The notes under the pieces are model-generated. The model made no database searches and was not told the DNA's origin. It saw nothing but the letters and a program-made list of their open reading frames with translations. Shown here piece after piece: positions 46,570 to 61,949 of a stretch of 64,000 nucleotides of DNA. Location: NCBI GenBank assembly GCA_001566295.1, contig KQ964248.1, positions 3,201,765-3,265,764 on the forward strand, given 5' to 3'. The position numbers and the translations under genes were made by a program. The stretch's first letter is position 1; every line of letters starts with the position of its first letter. The DNA is from Microdochium bolleyi (lineage: Eukaryota > Ascomycota > Sordariomycetes > Xylariales > Microdochiaceae).

Positions 46570-48572
46570 TCAGACATAGATCGGTCCACCCTGCAATGTG
46601 CTTCCAGTCTTGACCTGCGGAATGATCCCCGCATCAACGAGTTCATTGATCAGATCTAGCAGCATCAGATCGCAACCCCTGGCTGCCATAATTCGCACAG
46701 ATACCGGCAGCAATTCCTCATGCTGAGTAATTGTGCTCTTGTACACAACCTGGCCAACTGGCACGACGAAGTCCGGGTTCCCTGCCATCGGCGAGATGAA
46801 ACCCGTGTTCAGACCCAGCAGCACACCGGGAATACCCTCGGGAGTACTGATGACTGATGCTGAATATGTGCTGCGGTAAGCAGGCTGGTCGGCGTTATTG
46901 AAGACGTACATGAAAAGGCTATCTGAGCAAGTTTCCTGGTTGTGGGGCAGAGCGACAGAGTTCCACCAGTTCATGAAAATGGTCTTGTTGGAGATGGCCT
47001 CGTCGATGAGGTCTGGGAATCCTGCGCCCCAGTGCCAGGAGCCGTTAGTTGAGGGGTTGACAAAGGGTTGGCGTCCGTTGTATTGGGCACCGTAATTTGC
47101 GAACAATCGGTTGCGGACGGATTGGATCTGCTCCTGCGCGGAGAGTATCGCCCAGGTGGTGTTTAGCATTTCGTCATAGTTCTCTGGAGTGCCGGCCGGT
47201 CGTGTCTGGGCCCAGTTGCTGGACAAGTTATAGGTCGACGTCGAAGCAGAAAGGTGCTTGCTGACCTTGTTGACAAAGTCGGCAATCATCTTCTGCGCAG
47301 GCGAAAGCACAGTGCCGTCATCACCTAAAGGAAACTGGTACGTGATGACCTTGCTTGGTAGTTTCGTATAGTTGCTCGTGAGGCCCGAGTACATGGCCCT
47401 GCACGCTGTCTTCCACAGCTTGGGGTCACGCACAAGAAACCCGGCCGTGTCATACTGAGAGGCAAGTGGCACTGTATGACCCAATGATACCATCCCATGG
47501 CTAGGACGATTACCAAATAGACCGTTGTTCTCGGCGGGCACCCGGATCGAGCCACCCGTGTCGGAGCCAAGGGCGAGATCAAGCCACTCGTAAGAAGCCA
47601 TACCACTGGCAGGGCCCGAGGACGATGAACCGACCTCCTGGTAACCGTCTCCGCGAGGGTTGAAGGGAGCCTGGTAGTCGATAGCATCTCGGGCATTCTC
47701 TGGACCAGCGAACTGGGTGGTCTTCATTTTGCCAATAACGATAGCGCCCGCTTCGATCAGACCCTGGACGGGATCAGCGGTCGCGCTAGCCTCTGGGTAG
47801 ATGCTATAGTATGCGCGACTTCCTGCACCAGTCTTGATACCGTTGAGATCGTAGATATCCTTGATGCCTAGACGGACTCCGGCGAGCGGCTTCTCTGCTG
47901 TGGGCGTGTAGTAGAGTCGAGATGGAACACCGACGGTCATAGCAGAAGAGCCTGCAATGGCAGATCGAAGGGGTAAGAAGTGCTGCCCATCGGCGGCAGC
48001 GATGACGCCTTGGTGGAATGCACCCATAAAGTCGGAATACAGCCTGTATGGCACGTAGACCTCACCCGTAGCCTGTGCAAGTATATACGGGCCGGCGGGG
48101 GCATTGAATGTGGCAGAGGTGATACTTCGAACATAGGCAATTCCAGAGTCGGCTGTTGTGGCAGGCAAAGTCATATTGACGTTTTTGGAGCGGAGGTAGA
48201 CACCTATATGAGACACAACGAGCATAGTCAGTCTTCTGGACACGTAGCTTAAGCAGTCAAGTCTGACTTACCATGAAGGAAGCCCTGGCTGAACACATTA
48301 TTCTTCTGCAGGTAAGACGCGATAAGCTGTTGCAGAGTCTCGGCAGAGCAGCCGGGCTGGTCGACGTCGAAAATCGTGATAGGGACCAAGTCGAAGCCGC
48401 GTGGTTGAGAGCAGGACGAAAGTCTGCCGACTGCCTCGGTGTGAACGTGGTACGAGATGTTGTTGATCGCAATGCTCATGCCTTCGGGCGTGATCATGGC
48501 AGCCACGGACTGTGCCAGCAATAGGCATGCCGCAGCTGCCTTGGCAGGCAGCCAGCTCCGGTAGTGATACAT
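46570..48572 (-). CDS. Secreted amidase-signature hydrolase
   Basis: Exons 48572-48272 and 48203-46570 join in phase 1 for 644 residues. A signal peptide (WLPAKAAAACLLLAQSVAAM, residues 7-26) suggests export. About 170 residues of extra N-terminal domain precede the amidase signature core. The catalytic triad is visible: Lys in VRLGIKDIYDLNG, the cis-Ser in GSSSSGPASG and the nucleophile Ser in GSDTGGSIRVP. It would hydrolyse an amide to acid and ammonia, outside the cell or in the secretory path. It stands beside a DAL5-type transporter on the same strand and, further right, enzymes acting on hydroxyacids; see the catabolic-cluster finding. Confidence 0.88.
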
Positions 48573-50132
48573 GAAGACGGCGAGAATAAAGTCCGACGCG
48601 GGGCAAGACGACGACGAACCGACAGGGGAGATAATTACCTGACAAGACTGTCGAGGGGATCACGTCTTTCTTGTCATTCAAGCCAAGCAGAAGACACCGT
48701 TGGCATCGACGTCTTTATACATTGCGTCCGAGATGGGGAGGACGCGTTGCGTAATGAGGGGAATTGGAGAGAACCAGTCACAAAGGATTCAGCCCGCGTG
48801 GCTTATCTCCTCAAAGCCAGACCTAAAGAAAATAAGAGATAACCAGGACACATTGTTTCGACTGTGGAGCCGAGCTCGATCACGGTGGGTCTGAGATAAC
48901 TGAGCTAAGAAATTATACTTTCTTTCTGGATCCGCTGCCCCCTCGAGGCTTGGGGTAGTCCGATGGGCTCGTGTGCCCGGATAGTACCCGAGGACCGGTC
49001 TCATGGCGAGGACACATGTCTGGAGGACGCGTGGAGACAGCTGCCAACGGTCTCCTAGTTTGACATGAAGAGGCTGCGAGGCTTTGAACCGAGTAGTGTG
49101 GCAATATAGGAATTCGAAATTACCTCTAGCAGGCAGTAGCCAGGAAATTCTGTTGTGTATCTAAACTGTGCCGCTAGATCTCGCAATGCGCCGGGAGTGT
49201 CCCGAGAGTTGCGTCTTCAGGTCATGTGCGGTGGCGTCTCGACGTGCGGCTGGCTGCCGACAGTGGCTTGCTCGTAGCGGTGGCGCCTAACTCTGGGCAT
49301 TCCAATTCAGTCGTTACCTCGCGAGCCTTCTGTTCAGTGTATCTGGCCGAGGCTAGATCGCGTGCCAGACTGTTTTCCGAGCTCAAGACTGCTGATACAA
49401 CACGGAAAGTACCGAAACTAAATTTCATTAGTCATAGAGGCCAGACTGGAATGTGGCTGGCAACACCGCGGCACGAGAGTGGATGTCAGCATGGCGCAAT
49501 CCATAGATTGGGATAAAGGCCGAAATGATTGCCGAGTCACATCTGCGGATCGGTCATAAAGCAGATTGGCCAGTCAATGCCTTGCAAAACTGCGCAATAG
49601 ATTTTCTGAGCGAGATGGGTCCTCTGAACTTCAGGGAAATGCCATTGTCTCATTCACATGTGTTTATACTGCACCTCACCTTCGTCCATGCCGCTGCCAT
49701 TATATACCCAGTGAACAAATGCTTGACTCAGCCCGCGCAGAGCAGTCCACGATTTCTGCTGTTTCTTCATTTTGCCATGCGGCTTGACGGAGAAATCAGG
49801 CTTGGAGACAAAGACCCCGTGAGGCGCGGGCCGAGTTGGTTATATTTGCGAATTGTGAAACTGACTTGGTGGAGTAGCATTCTCCAGATTGTATAACGAT
49901 AATGTATTTTAGGCGGCCAGACTGTTTCTATATACAGATCCTGCTTGTGCTGAATGGCACTGGCGAACCTCGAATATCTGAGGCGAAGTACACGGAGACA
50001 ACCACCGACGTAATAACGAAAGCTCGACACAATGCTGACCCCCAGACCTTTCACCCCAATGAGGAACCGCCGACATAAGAGTAGTCCGAGAGAATCGCGA
50101 CTCTCTACTAAGCTCCCTGCAATCCATGATAT
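48573..50132. other. Intergenic, no gene seen
   Basis: 1.56 kb between the amidase promoter and the 3' end of the MFS gene. Short open frames only; nothing recognised. Confidence 0.4.
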
Positions 50133-51976
50133 CTACGTGGCATACCGCCAGTCAGGGTGATCATCTCCAAGATTATGCGCATCCGGGTCCTGTAGACGAT
50201 AATCCCTCTCCCTACGATCACGCTTCTTGTTCTCGCGAACGAGGCCAATGTACATGACGGTACAAGAGACAGCACAGAGAGCCATCATGCCCAAGCTGAC
50301 AGCGTAGCCCGTGACGTAGCGTGGCGCTTCACGGTCGAAAAAGACGTTGGAAGCGATAAAGCCACCGACATTGCCCAAGCCGATCTGTACAGCGGATGAG
50401 ACGGATCGCTTGTAATGGCCGGACATTGTGTTGGACAACCATCCGAGGATAACGGGTTGGGTGATGTAGCCTCCTCCGACGATGAGGAATAGGGCAAAAT
50501 AGCGGACACCGACTGATAGCGAGTTGCCGCAAAGGAGCAGCACGTAGCCGATGGTGGCGACTGCCACACCAAAAAGAGTGAACCCGAAACGGTGTCGCAT
50601 GCGATCGGCCAGCCAAGCAGAGGCGAGACAGAGAGCGGTAGCGACGATGTAGACGGGGATGGTCCGGATCTGGGCCTCCGCAGCCTTGAATCCCATCTGG
50701 TTCAGGATTGTCGGGATGAAGAACTAAAGTCTCTGTTAGATACTTAGGTTTCCTTCAGGTCAGGTGGCAGGAGACTCACCGAACCAGCATATCCGTTGTT
50801 TAGAATGCCCATGTATGCGATAGTACCAATCCACATCTTCCAGTCCCGGCCGATCCGGCGCACTGCACGCTTGTCGAGATGATTCATGACGGCGTTGCCG
50901 GAGTCGACCTGCAGACGAGCGACGAGGCGCGCTCTCTCCTCTTCGTTCAGGAACAAAGCCGTCTCAGGCCAGTCGGGGATCCACCACTTGACAGCAATAC
51001 CAACGAGCACTGTCAGGAGGCCCTCAAGGATGAATATCCTACGATTCGTCGTTAACATTATGTCTCCTTTGTGTTGCCTTGCACCGTGGGTCTCCAAACA
51101 GCAGTCACTTACCATCTCCAAGACGAGTATCCGCCGACGCCATGCATGTTGCCAATAGCGAAGGCGAGCAGGCCCGAGAAGGCACCCGCCAGAATCGCAG
51201 ATGTAAAGAAGAGCGACATGCGCCACTGAACCTCGTAACGCTTGTAGTACATGCTGATCAGGTAGATACAGCCTGGCACGATACCGGCTTCGAAGAGTCC
51301 AAGAAGCAGGCGGCACGCAACCAGACCGGCGTTGTTGGTGACAAAACCCATGCCAACGGTGGAGATGCCTATAAAACGAACAATACATAAGTTAGCATCG
51401 CAGGTCTCGTGGATTTGAGTACAAAGACTAGCAAACTACCAGACTTACCCCATAGAACGGTGATTGAGGCCAGCCAAGTCGATGGCGCAACGCGCTTAAT
51501 GACCAGGTTGGATGGAACTTCAAAGATGATGTACTAGAACGCAGCGAGTCAGCTCTGGCCAGTCTTGTATTGAGGCGTGAAGTGCTGGAAATAGTCTGAA
51601 CTTACTGGGATGAAGAAGACGAAGAGGGCAATGTTGTAGTCGGAGCCAACCATGTTCAGATCCGTCGTCATGCCCTGGATTCTGGCGTTTCCTGTCGATC
51701 CGCAAATGTCGGATTAGCTGTTGTCCTTGTTAAAGTACTTTGCGTAATGCAGGGATTGTCCACACCAATGTTTGTGCGGTCCATGAAGGACAAGAAGTAG
51801 ATTGCCATGAGCGGTGGAATGAGATGCATATCACACTTGCGCAGCAACTTTTTGTCGGCCTCTTCATCGACAGAAATGATTGAGCCAGTGGGCTGGCTCT
51901 TGCCAGTGCTCTCATCGTGCTCGAGACCACTCTCGAGCTTGGTCGGAGAGCTGCAGCTGTGGGTGTGGGCCGTCAT
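50133..51976 (-). CDS. MFS transporter, DAL5/TNA1-like (organic anion) family
   Basis: Multi-exon, starting MTAHTHSCSSPTKLE at 51976. Segments in order: KKLLRKCDMHLIPPLMAIYFLSFMDRTNIG, YIIFEVPSNLVIKRVAPSTWL, ACRLLLGLFEAGIVPGCIYLISMYY, GGYSSWRW|IFILEGLLTVLVG, TIAYMGILNNGYAGS|FFIPTIL, then the C half with GGYITQPVILGWLSNTMSGHYKRS and a basic tail. About 490 residues and 12 spans. Known relatives take up nicotinate, allantoate or other monocarboxylates at the plasma membrane. Its position between an amidase and a regulator, with hydroxyacid enzymes beyond, suggests uptake of the acid released by the amidase. Confidence 0.85.
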
Positions 51977-52583
51977 TGTTGATTTGGTCTCTGGTGATTA
52001 AGTCGGAGGAGTTGGTAGGTGTGGTATGGGACAGGCCGGCCAGAGTAGACAGAGTATAGGCACGCAGGCCGCGAGGGAAGATGGTAAGAAGAAGTTGTTG
52101 GCCACCTGGAGCGTGTAGACGCAATGTCTATCTTCAGCTCGAGAATTCTAGGATGTCGCGCCGTGCTGGTCTTATAGCTTGCACAGGTACATGTAAGGAA
52201 GTGCAGCCGTGGTCCGAGCTGCAGTACGCTGCCTGTCTAATTTTGCAGCCGGCTCAGGTGTCCGAAGTTTGTCCCCCGCAAGCTTCTCCGCGCATTTCCC
52301 CAGTAATTGGACTTGCGGGGAACCACAAAGGGGACTCCGTCCAAGGGGTGTGGATGGTGGCGCTACGTAGGTTTGTCCAGGCGATTCACGACGGGTGCAG
52401 CCCGGAGTCTGGAGTTGCTGTCGGCTCGTTCCCGAAAATCAACAGCAGGTTCAGTCCCCGTAGTCTGGGCTTCGGCTCAGTATGGGGATAAGAAAGGGCA
52501 GTCTGCTCAGGATTTTTATCACAGCATCAGAACTATTGATTGGTCTTAGATAGACAAGTAGTATTGAGTGTATAGCCCATTAT
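51977..52583. other. Promoter of the MFS gene, no other gene seen
   Basis: 607 bases between two minus-strand genes. A 136-codon plus-strand frame has no family pattern. Confidence 0.4.
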
Positions 52584-55793
<3,210 letters not shown>

Positions 55794-56317
55794 GGGTCCC
55801 TTTCCACCGGGCAAGCAGGGTCGCGGGAGATAGGTGCCAAGTAGGAGAGACGCGCATCCGGGCGACGACGGGCGGGTGCCGAAGGAACGCACGTCTGCAC
55901 ACAACGGAATGCAGAGCAGTGGAGAGAGCCATTGAGCAGACCGTGGCCTGCCCGTTTCTGGTTCCGCTTGCGGCGACACTCTCGGTTGCGAGCCGAGACC
56001 TCCTCAGTTGCCCCACTCCCGCTGGCTTAGCGGGCCCATTCGGTTGGGCTGTTGTTCCGGCAGCTGTGGAGCTCGCCCCGTCGCCTCCGCAGTCTCCGCC
56101 CTCCCCGCCCGTTGCCTCACCACGGAACAGAGACCCACCACTCGCAATATCCGCACTTCGCCCCCAACCCGGCCGCGGGTCGTGTCCGAGGATGCCATCC
56201 ATGAATCTCTCCATTTGATCGGAGGCGTCCTTGGGACTATGCATTGCCTGTGCTGCTGATATCCGAGGTCTGGATCAGTAGACTTCTGTGCACATCGCCC
56301 ACACTCTGCGGTTCATC
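55794..56317. promoter_or_regulatory. Divergent promoter, regulator and D-2-hydroxyacid dehydrogenase
   Basis: 524 bases separating two divergent starts. Regulator frames remain open upstream (to 56244), so the regulator N-terminus could be longer. No separate gene seen. Confidence 0.4.
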
Positions 56318-58686
56318 ATGCTGTCACAAACATCGACAGGCCTCTTCAGGTCAGGCAGACGGGTAACGCCCAGCGTTAGGCCGCTCTCACGACTCTACAC
56401 AACCACCAGCCGGCCGGTCGCCAGAAGGACAACGTGGGCGCTCTGGCGGCGCGAATCGGCCATCAAGGTTCCTACTCGTGCTCACAGCTCTCGAGATGGA
56501 GCACAGCAACCAGTTCAGCGCAACGTGCAGTGGGCTTCTGGGCCCCCCACGGCCTTTCTGGCCCTCGCATTAGGGGCAGTCGGAGGATGGCTCATCGCCA
56601 GTCAAGATGCCGGCAAGAGTGCACCAACACCCAATGTGGTAGTCCCGACGGCACCGGATATGAGTTCGTCAACTCAGGAGCTGTATGCATCGCGGCCAGA
56701 CATGGAAAAGGTCAGTCCGATTTGATACCAGTGACCATGATACTGGACTTGAGAAATGCCTTGATGAGACTGACGTTGTGCTAACTCGTGTAATGATAGG
56801 CTGTCGTCGAGATTCAGAATTGCATTGGCGAGGATGGCGTTTCGACTGATGATGAGATCCTGCACGCTCATGGATACTCAGAGTGGTCCACTGTCAATGT
56901 AGACAGGCTCCCTGTCGCCGTCGCATTTCCGTCTTCAACTGAAGAAGTATCTTCCATTGCTAAAATATGCCACAAATATAATGTGCCTATCAGTAGGCAT
57001 CTCCCGATCTTCATCATGGCATCTTGACTATTCTACAGGCACATACTGACTCGATCCGTGTCTAGTCCCTTATTCGGGTGGCTCCAGCGTCGAAGGCAAT
57101 TTCTCTGCACCCCACGGCGGCGTCAGCGTCGACTTCTGTAACATGGCGAGCATTGTTCAGTTTCGACCAGAAGAGTGAGTTTGACCCCCAATGTGTATCA
57201 ATGAAGCTCTACTGATTCGAGACTCCTTCCTCGTTTTCCGTAGCATGGATGTCACTGTCCAGCCAGGGATGTCGTGGGTGCAGATGAACAGCATCATAAG
57301 CTCAAGCGGCCTTTTCTTCCCCATCGATCCTGGCCCGTCTGTAAGTGCTGGCCAAAGTTTCCCTGCAGTATGCCTGTACAACCATGACCTGTGGATTTTC
57401 GCACTAATGTCTAGCTGCTTTCATTAAAATAGGCTCAATTTGGTGGTATGATTGGGACGAACTGCAGGTGAGTGCCATTCAAAGAGACCCTGGAGGCTCA
57501 TAGCAGACATCTCCGGAACGCGAGACGCTGACTTGACGACTGACGCGGCAACAGTGGCACCAATGCGATTCGTTATGGCACAATGAGGGACTGGGTCGTG
57601 AACTTAACGGTTGTGCTGGCTGACGGCACCATTGTCAAAACTCGAAGGAGACCACGGTGAGTGATCACTAGAGTAAGGGACTCGACGACTTGGTATCGGA
57701 TCGACCGACTGGGCGACTAATTTCGACGTGATCGATTCAGAAAATCCTCAGCCGGCTACAGTCTCAATTCCCTTATTGTGGGCTCAGAAGGCACGCTTGG
57801 CCTAGTGACCGAGGCGACGCTGAAATTGGCGCCAATACCCACGCACACGGGGGTTGCGGTCATCTCATTTCCCGACATCAAGACAGCTGCAGCGATGGCT
57901 GTAGATGTCGTGCGGCGGGGCATTGCAGTCGGTGCCATCGAAATTCTCGACGATGTGCAGATGCGCGTAATCAACAAAATTGGCGCGACAGGCAGAGTGT
58001 GGCGGGAAGAGCCGACCCTGTTCCTCAAGTTCACAGGAGACGAAGACCTCGTCAACCACGACATCCGCGCAGTCAAGAACGTGGCAGAGAAGCATGGAAG
58101 CCCGGCGATGGAGTTCGAAAACGACCCAGAGAAACAAAAAGTGCTTTGGTCGGCAAGGAAAGAGGCGTTGTGGAGTATGCTCGCACTGCGGACGAGTGGC
58201 AGCGAGGTCTGGACCACGGATGTCGCAGTGCCGCTCTCGCGCGTGGCGGAGTTGATCGAATCGTCAAAGAAGGATCTTGACAGTCTTAAGCTCTTTGGCA
58301 GCATTATTGGCCATGTTGGTGACGGCAACTTTCACGAAACCATCCTGTTTGACGGTGCCGAGCAACGAGGAAGGGTCGAGGAGAGCGTGCATCGCATGGT
58401 TAATCGCGCTCTCGAGATGGAGGGGACATGCACAGTGAGTTGACAGACGTTGTGTTTCTGACAATTTGCCCTTTAACATCGACGTTTTGAAGACATACAA
58501 GGCTAATACATGTCGTGAAATGGACAGGGAGAGCATGGCATCGGCATCGGTAAGATCGACTCTTTGCAGGACGAGCTTGGGGACGGACCACTGGCTTTGA
58601 TGAGAGCCATCAAGACAAGCCTTGATCCCAAGTGGTTGATGAATCCGGGCAAAATCTTTCACAGGCAAAGCCCTAAGCAACAATAA
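56318..58686 (+). CDS. FAD-linked D-2-hydroxyacid (D-lactate cytochrome-type) dehydrogenase, mitochondrial
   Basis: Starts MLSQTSTGLFRSGRRVTPSVRPLSRLY at 56318, an Arg-rich mitochondrial leader, with a membrane span FLALALGAVGGWLIA near residue 85. About eight exons; the first join is 56710 to 56800 in phase 0. The FAD_binding_4 domain has VAVAFPSSTEEVSSIAKIC, PYSGGSSVEGNFSAPHGGVSVD and GGMIGTNCSGTNAIRYGTMRD; the C domain has VGSEGTLGLVTEATLKL, GHVGDGNFHE and GEHGIGIGK. It oxidises D-2-hydroxyacids to 2-oxoacids and passes electrons to cytochrome c. Substrate may be D-lactate, D-mandelate or another; the family does not decide. The next gene is a 2-oxoacid decarboxylase-like enzyme on the same strand. 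Confidence 0.88.
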
Positions 58687-59295
58687 AGATACCATGCCAC
58701 TTGTTGTATTGAACTTGTTTTATGTAGCGTTTCGTGTGTAGAAATGGAGGGCACGCGTAGACAGCAATCATCCCTATACGGGCTGGCACGTGAATCGATT
58801 GTCTGATCTAAGCTGTAGCGCTTATTGTGTCGACCTCCCTATGCATAATCTCTGATGAGCTTGGCCTACCAATAGTGCTGGGTATGTATTGCTGGACGAC
58901 ACTGCCGCGTCTACATAATGGCGAACCCCGAGACCGGCTTCCGGTAGCCCGTCGTCGAAAGCCAGAATTATCTCCGCAGGCCGAGTGGGACAGCGGACCA
59001 AGTCTTCTCGCCCCCGCATGTCCATTTGGGGAAAATGGCGGCCGGCTCGTTGCCGAGAGGGTCTGCACCAACTCTGCGGGGTAGGTCGAGGGGAAATTGT
59101 ACCGCCGGAGCTGCGTGACGAGCATGCTTCCTTTATCTTTTCGTCCAGTCTCTGTTTGTCACCTCGTCTTGCCGATCCTCAAGGTGCTATCGTCCATCTT
59201 TGATCCGTCTATCTTTCCAACATCCGCCTACAACACGACGCCGTCACCATCTCTCCGTCTCTCATTCTGGCATTAAGCATCATCGTGCAAACGAT
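58687..59295. promoter_or_regulatory. Promoter and pyrimidine-rich leader of the thiamine-diphosphate enzyme gene
   Basis: 609 bases, no gene seen. From about 59140 it is rich in CT runs, typical of fungal 5' leaders. Confidence 0.4.
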
Positions 59296-61207
59296 ATGTG
59301 AGTACTCTGCTTGCGGACCATGTCTATCTCATTTCAAAGATCACATCACTGACTTCTGCTTTTTATTGTGGCAGGTATACCACTTCCTTCGCTTTTTTTG
59401 AGGCCCTGGTCGAGGCCGGGGTCAAGAACTGCTTCGTCAACCTGGGTTCCGACCATCCCAGTATTCTCGAAGCCATGATCAAGGGACAGACCGAGACACC
59501 CGACAGCTTCCCCAACATCTACACATGTCCAAGCGAGATGGTGGCTCTTTCCATGGCCGACGGCTACGCTCGTCTGACCAACGAGCCGCAGTGCGTCATT
59601 GTTCACGTCGACGTAGGCACTTCAGCCTTGGGGGCGGCTATCCACAACGCGTCGACGGGCAGAGCTCCTGTCCTCATCTTTGCCGGTCTTTCCCCCTTCA
59701 CTATCGAAGGAGAAATGCGCGGATCTCGCACAGAGTTCATGTAAGTCAGCGTCTGTCCCCGTCCATATCATGTGCCAGGCTGACAGACAACCCCTCGCTC
59801 AAAAGCCACTGGATGCAGGATATCCCCGATCAAAAGCAGATTGTTGCTCAGTACTGCCGATACACGGCTGAGATCAAGACTGGCAAGAACGTTAAGCAGA
59901 TGGTCCATCGGGCGCTTCAATTTGCCACAAGCGAGCCCCAGGGTCCGGTCTATCTGATGGGAGCCCGCGAAGTTATGGAGGAGGAAATCACCCCATACAC
60001 CATCAACCCCAAGCTTTGGCGACCTCTTGGCCCTGCCGCTCTTCCGACTGAGGCCATTGGCGAGATCAGCGATATTCTCGTGTCGGCGACAAACCCTCTT
60101 GTGATTACAGGCTACACTGGCCGCAACCATAAGACACCAGCTGTGCTCGTCGAACTGGCCCGTCTTGTGCCGGGGTTACGTGTGCTAGACACGGGCGGCA
60201 GCGATATGTGTTTCCCGGCAGATGTGCCGGGCTGGCTGAGTATGCGCTACGGCAATGACGAAAGCATCCGCGAGGCCGACGCTATCCTCGTCATCAACTG
60301 CGATGTGCCGTGGGTCAACACGCTGTGCAAGCCCAGAGCTGGGTGTCGCATTGTCCATCTCGATGTCGACCCCCTGAAGCAGCTAATGCCCGTCTTTTAC
60401 ATTGACGCCGAGATACGCTTCCGCGTGGACGCACAAACCGCCCTTAGCCAGCTAGTTGCCCACATCAGCACCAACAAGGAGATCCAGGCACGCTTGGCAG
60501 ATGAGGCATTTGTGCAGCGCAGAAAGGCTCTCGATGACGCCCACGCCACTTTCATCAAAGATCTTGATGCCAAAGCTGCTGTCGTTGGACCAGACAACGG
60601 CAAGCCCAGCTCAGCCTTTGTATGCGCCACCATCCGCGACTTGCTGCCTGCAGACACCATATACGCCATTGAAGCCGTAATCAACTTCGGTATTGTCCAC
60701 GAGCAGCTCCGTACAACACTGCCAGGCACCTTTATCAACTGCGGTGGCGGCGGCTTGGGTTGGAGCGGTGGTGGTGCACTGGGCATCAAGCTCGCTGCTG
60801 ACGCTGTTGATGCAGCCAGCGGACGCTCAGGCAAGCCACGATTTGTCGTCCAGATTGTTGGTGATGGCAGCTATCTCTTCAGCTTTCCTTCGAGCGTTTA
60901 CTGGATCTCGCAACGATATGGGATACCTATCATCACTATTGTCCTCAACAACAAGGGCTGGAACGCGCCCAGGCGGTCTATGCTACTTGTTCACCCCGAT
61001 GGTCCGGCATCTAGGGCCACCAATCGGGAGCTCAACATCTCGTTTGACCCCCCGCCAAACTACTCGGAAATTGCTCGCGCAGCGAGCGACGGCCACATTT
61101 TTGCTGCTCGCGTTGACACAGCGCCCACGTTCAAGGCGGCTCTAGCGGAAGCTGTCAAGACAGTAGAGAGCGGGATTTCGGCTGTCATTGATGTAGGCAT
61201 TTTGTAG
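59296..61207 (+). CDS. Thiamine-diphosphate-dependent enzyme (2-oxoacid decarboxylase/acetolactate-synthase-like)
   Basis: Exon 1 supplies only AT (59296-59297); a 77-base intron with branch site CACTGAC and pyrimidine tract ends at 59374; exon 2 (59375-59740) supplies the G, giving MYTTSFAFFEALVEAG. Exon 3 is 59806-61207. Total 589 residues. The PYR domain has LGSDHPSI and the cofactor-activating Glu in SEMVALSMADGYARL (about 50-65). The PP domain has the GDG-NN motif, GDGSYLFSF...IVLNNKGWN (about 475-505). LGSDHP and VIVHVDVGTSALG align with the Ser26 and His70 regions of benzoylformate decarboxylase, both residues being kept. It would act on a 2-oxoacid such as the product of the neighbouring dehydrogenase. 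Exact substrate is inferred. Confidence 0.87.
59298..59374 (+). other. Intron splitting the start codon AT|G
   Basis: GTGAGT donor, CACTGAC branch site, TTCTGCTTTTTATTGTGGCAG-type acceptor. Without splicing, the ATG at 59296 is followed at once by TGA. Confidence 0.75.
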
Positions 61208-61949
61208 ATTGGTTTTGTGATGGCACGGATTATCAGAAGCCAGAGACACATGGTGTATGCAGTAGACGTTACAGGAAAATCAATATTGTGCGTTTCATTT
61301 TGCGTTCTCACTGCCACGTACAATATTTTCTGCTCCTCACGCCGCCAGTCACCATTTCCTACTGCCACACTCTACTTGTTAAGGAGTCGCTCACAATATT
61401 GAAAAGTCAAAGTAGTATCCTTCTGTCTCCACCTGCGTGCCTAATGTTGTGCCATCAGTGTGTGACAGGGGCACTGCTCTCTGTATGCCGAAAAGCACAT
61501 CCGTGTCTTCCCACAGTGAGAGGGGACACTGCTCTTGTGTATGCCGAAAAGCACATCCCTGTCTTCCCCGCAGTGGGAGATCACCACCCCGCTACGATCG
61601 ACTCCGTATGACGATAAGACTGCCGATTGTGCTAGCCGGTGGAGGAAGCCATGCGGAGAACCCTGCCTCGGGTTGTTCCCGAGATTGGGAGATGGCTGTC
61701 GGAAGGAGCCGGCCCAAGCCCCAAACAACTGCCCCGCTGAAAACTATGGTTTAGCGTCAGAGCGGTTGTGAGAGGCGGCACTTCCATATTCTGGTTACAT
61801 GGAGTATACCTAACGGAGATGCTCAGTCAAGAAAAGCACCCATATGCTCAGTGGAGGAAATCACACAACAAGACTACTATCCCGGGACAACAAGGTCTCT
61901 CTCAACACCATTCACAAACTTGCCAACTCAACCACTACTAAAGAAGACC
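61208..61949. promoter_or_regulatory. Promoter of the aldehyde dehydrogenase gene, with a 56-base tandem repeat
   Basis: 742 bases. Imperfect direct repeat at 61470-61580. No gene seen. Confidence 0.45.
61470..61580. repeat. Imperfect tandem duplication, unit about 56 bases
   Basis: Both copies share CACTGCTCT, TATGCCGAAAAGCACATCC and GTCTTCCC; copy 2 begins near 61526. Confidence 0.85.
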
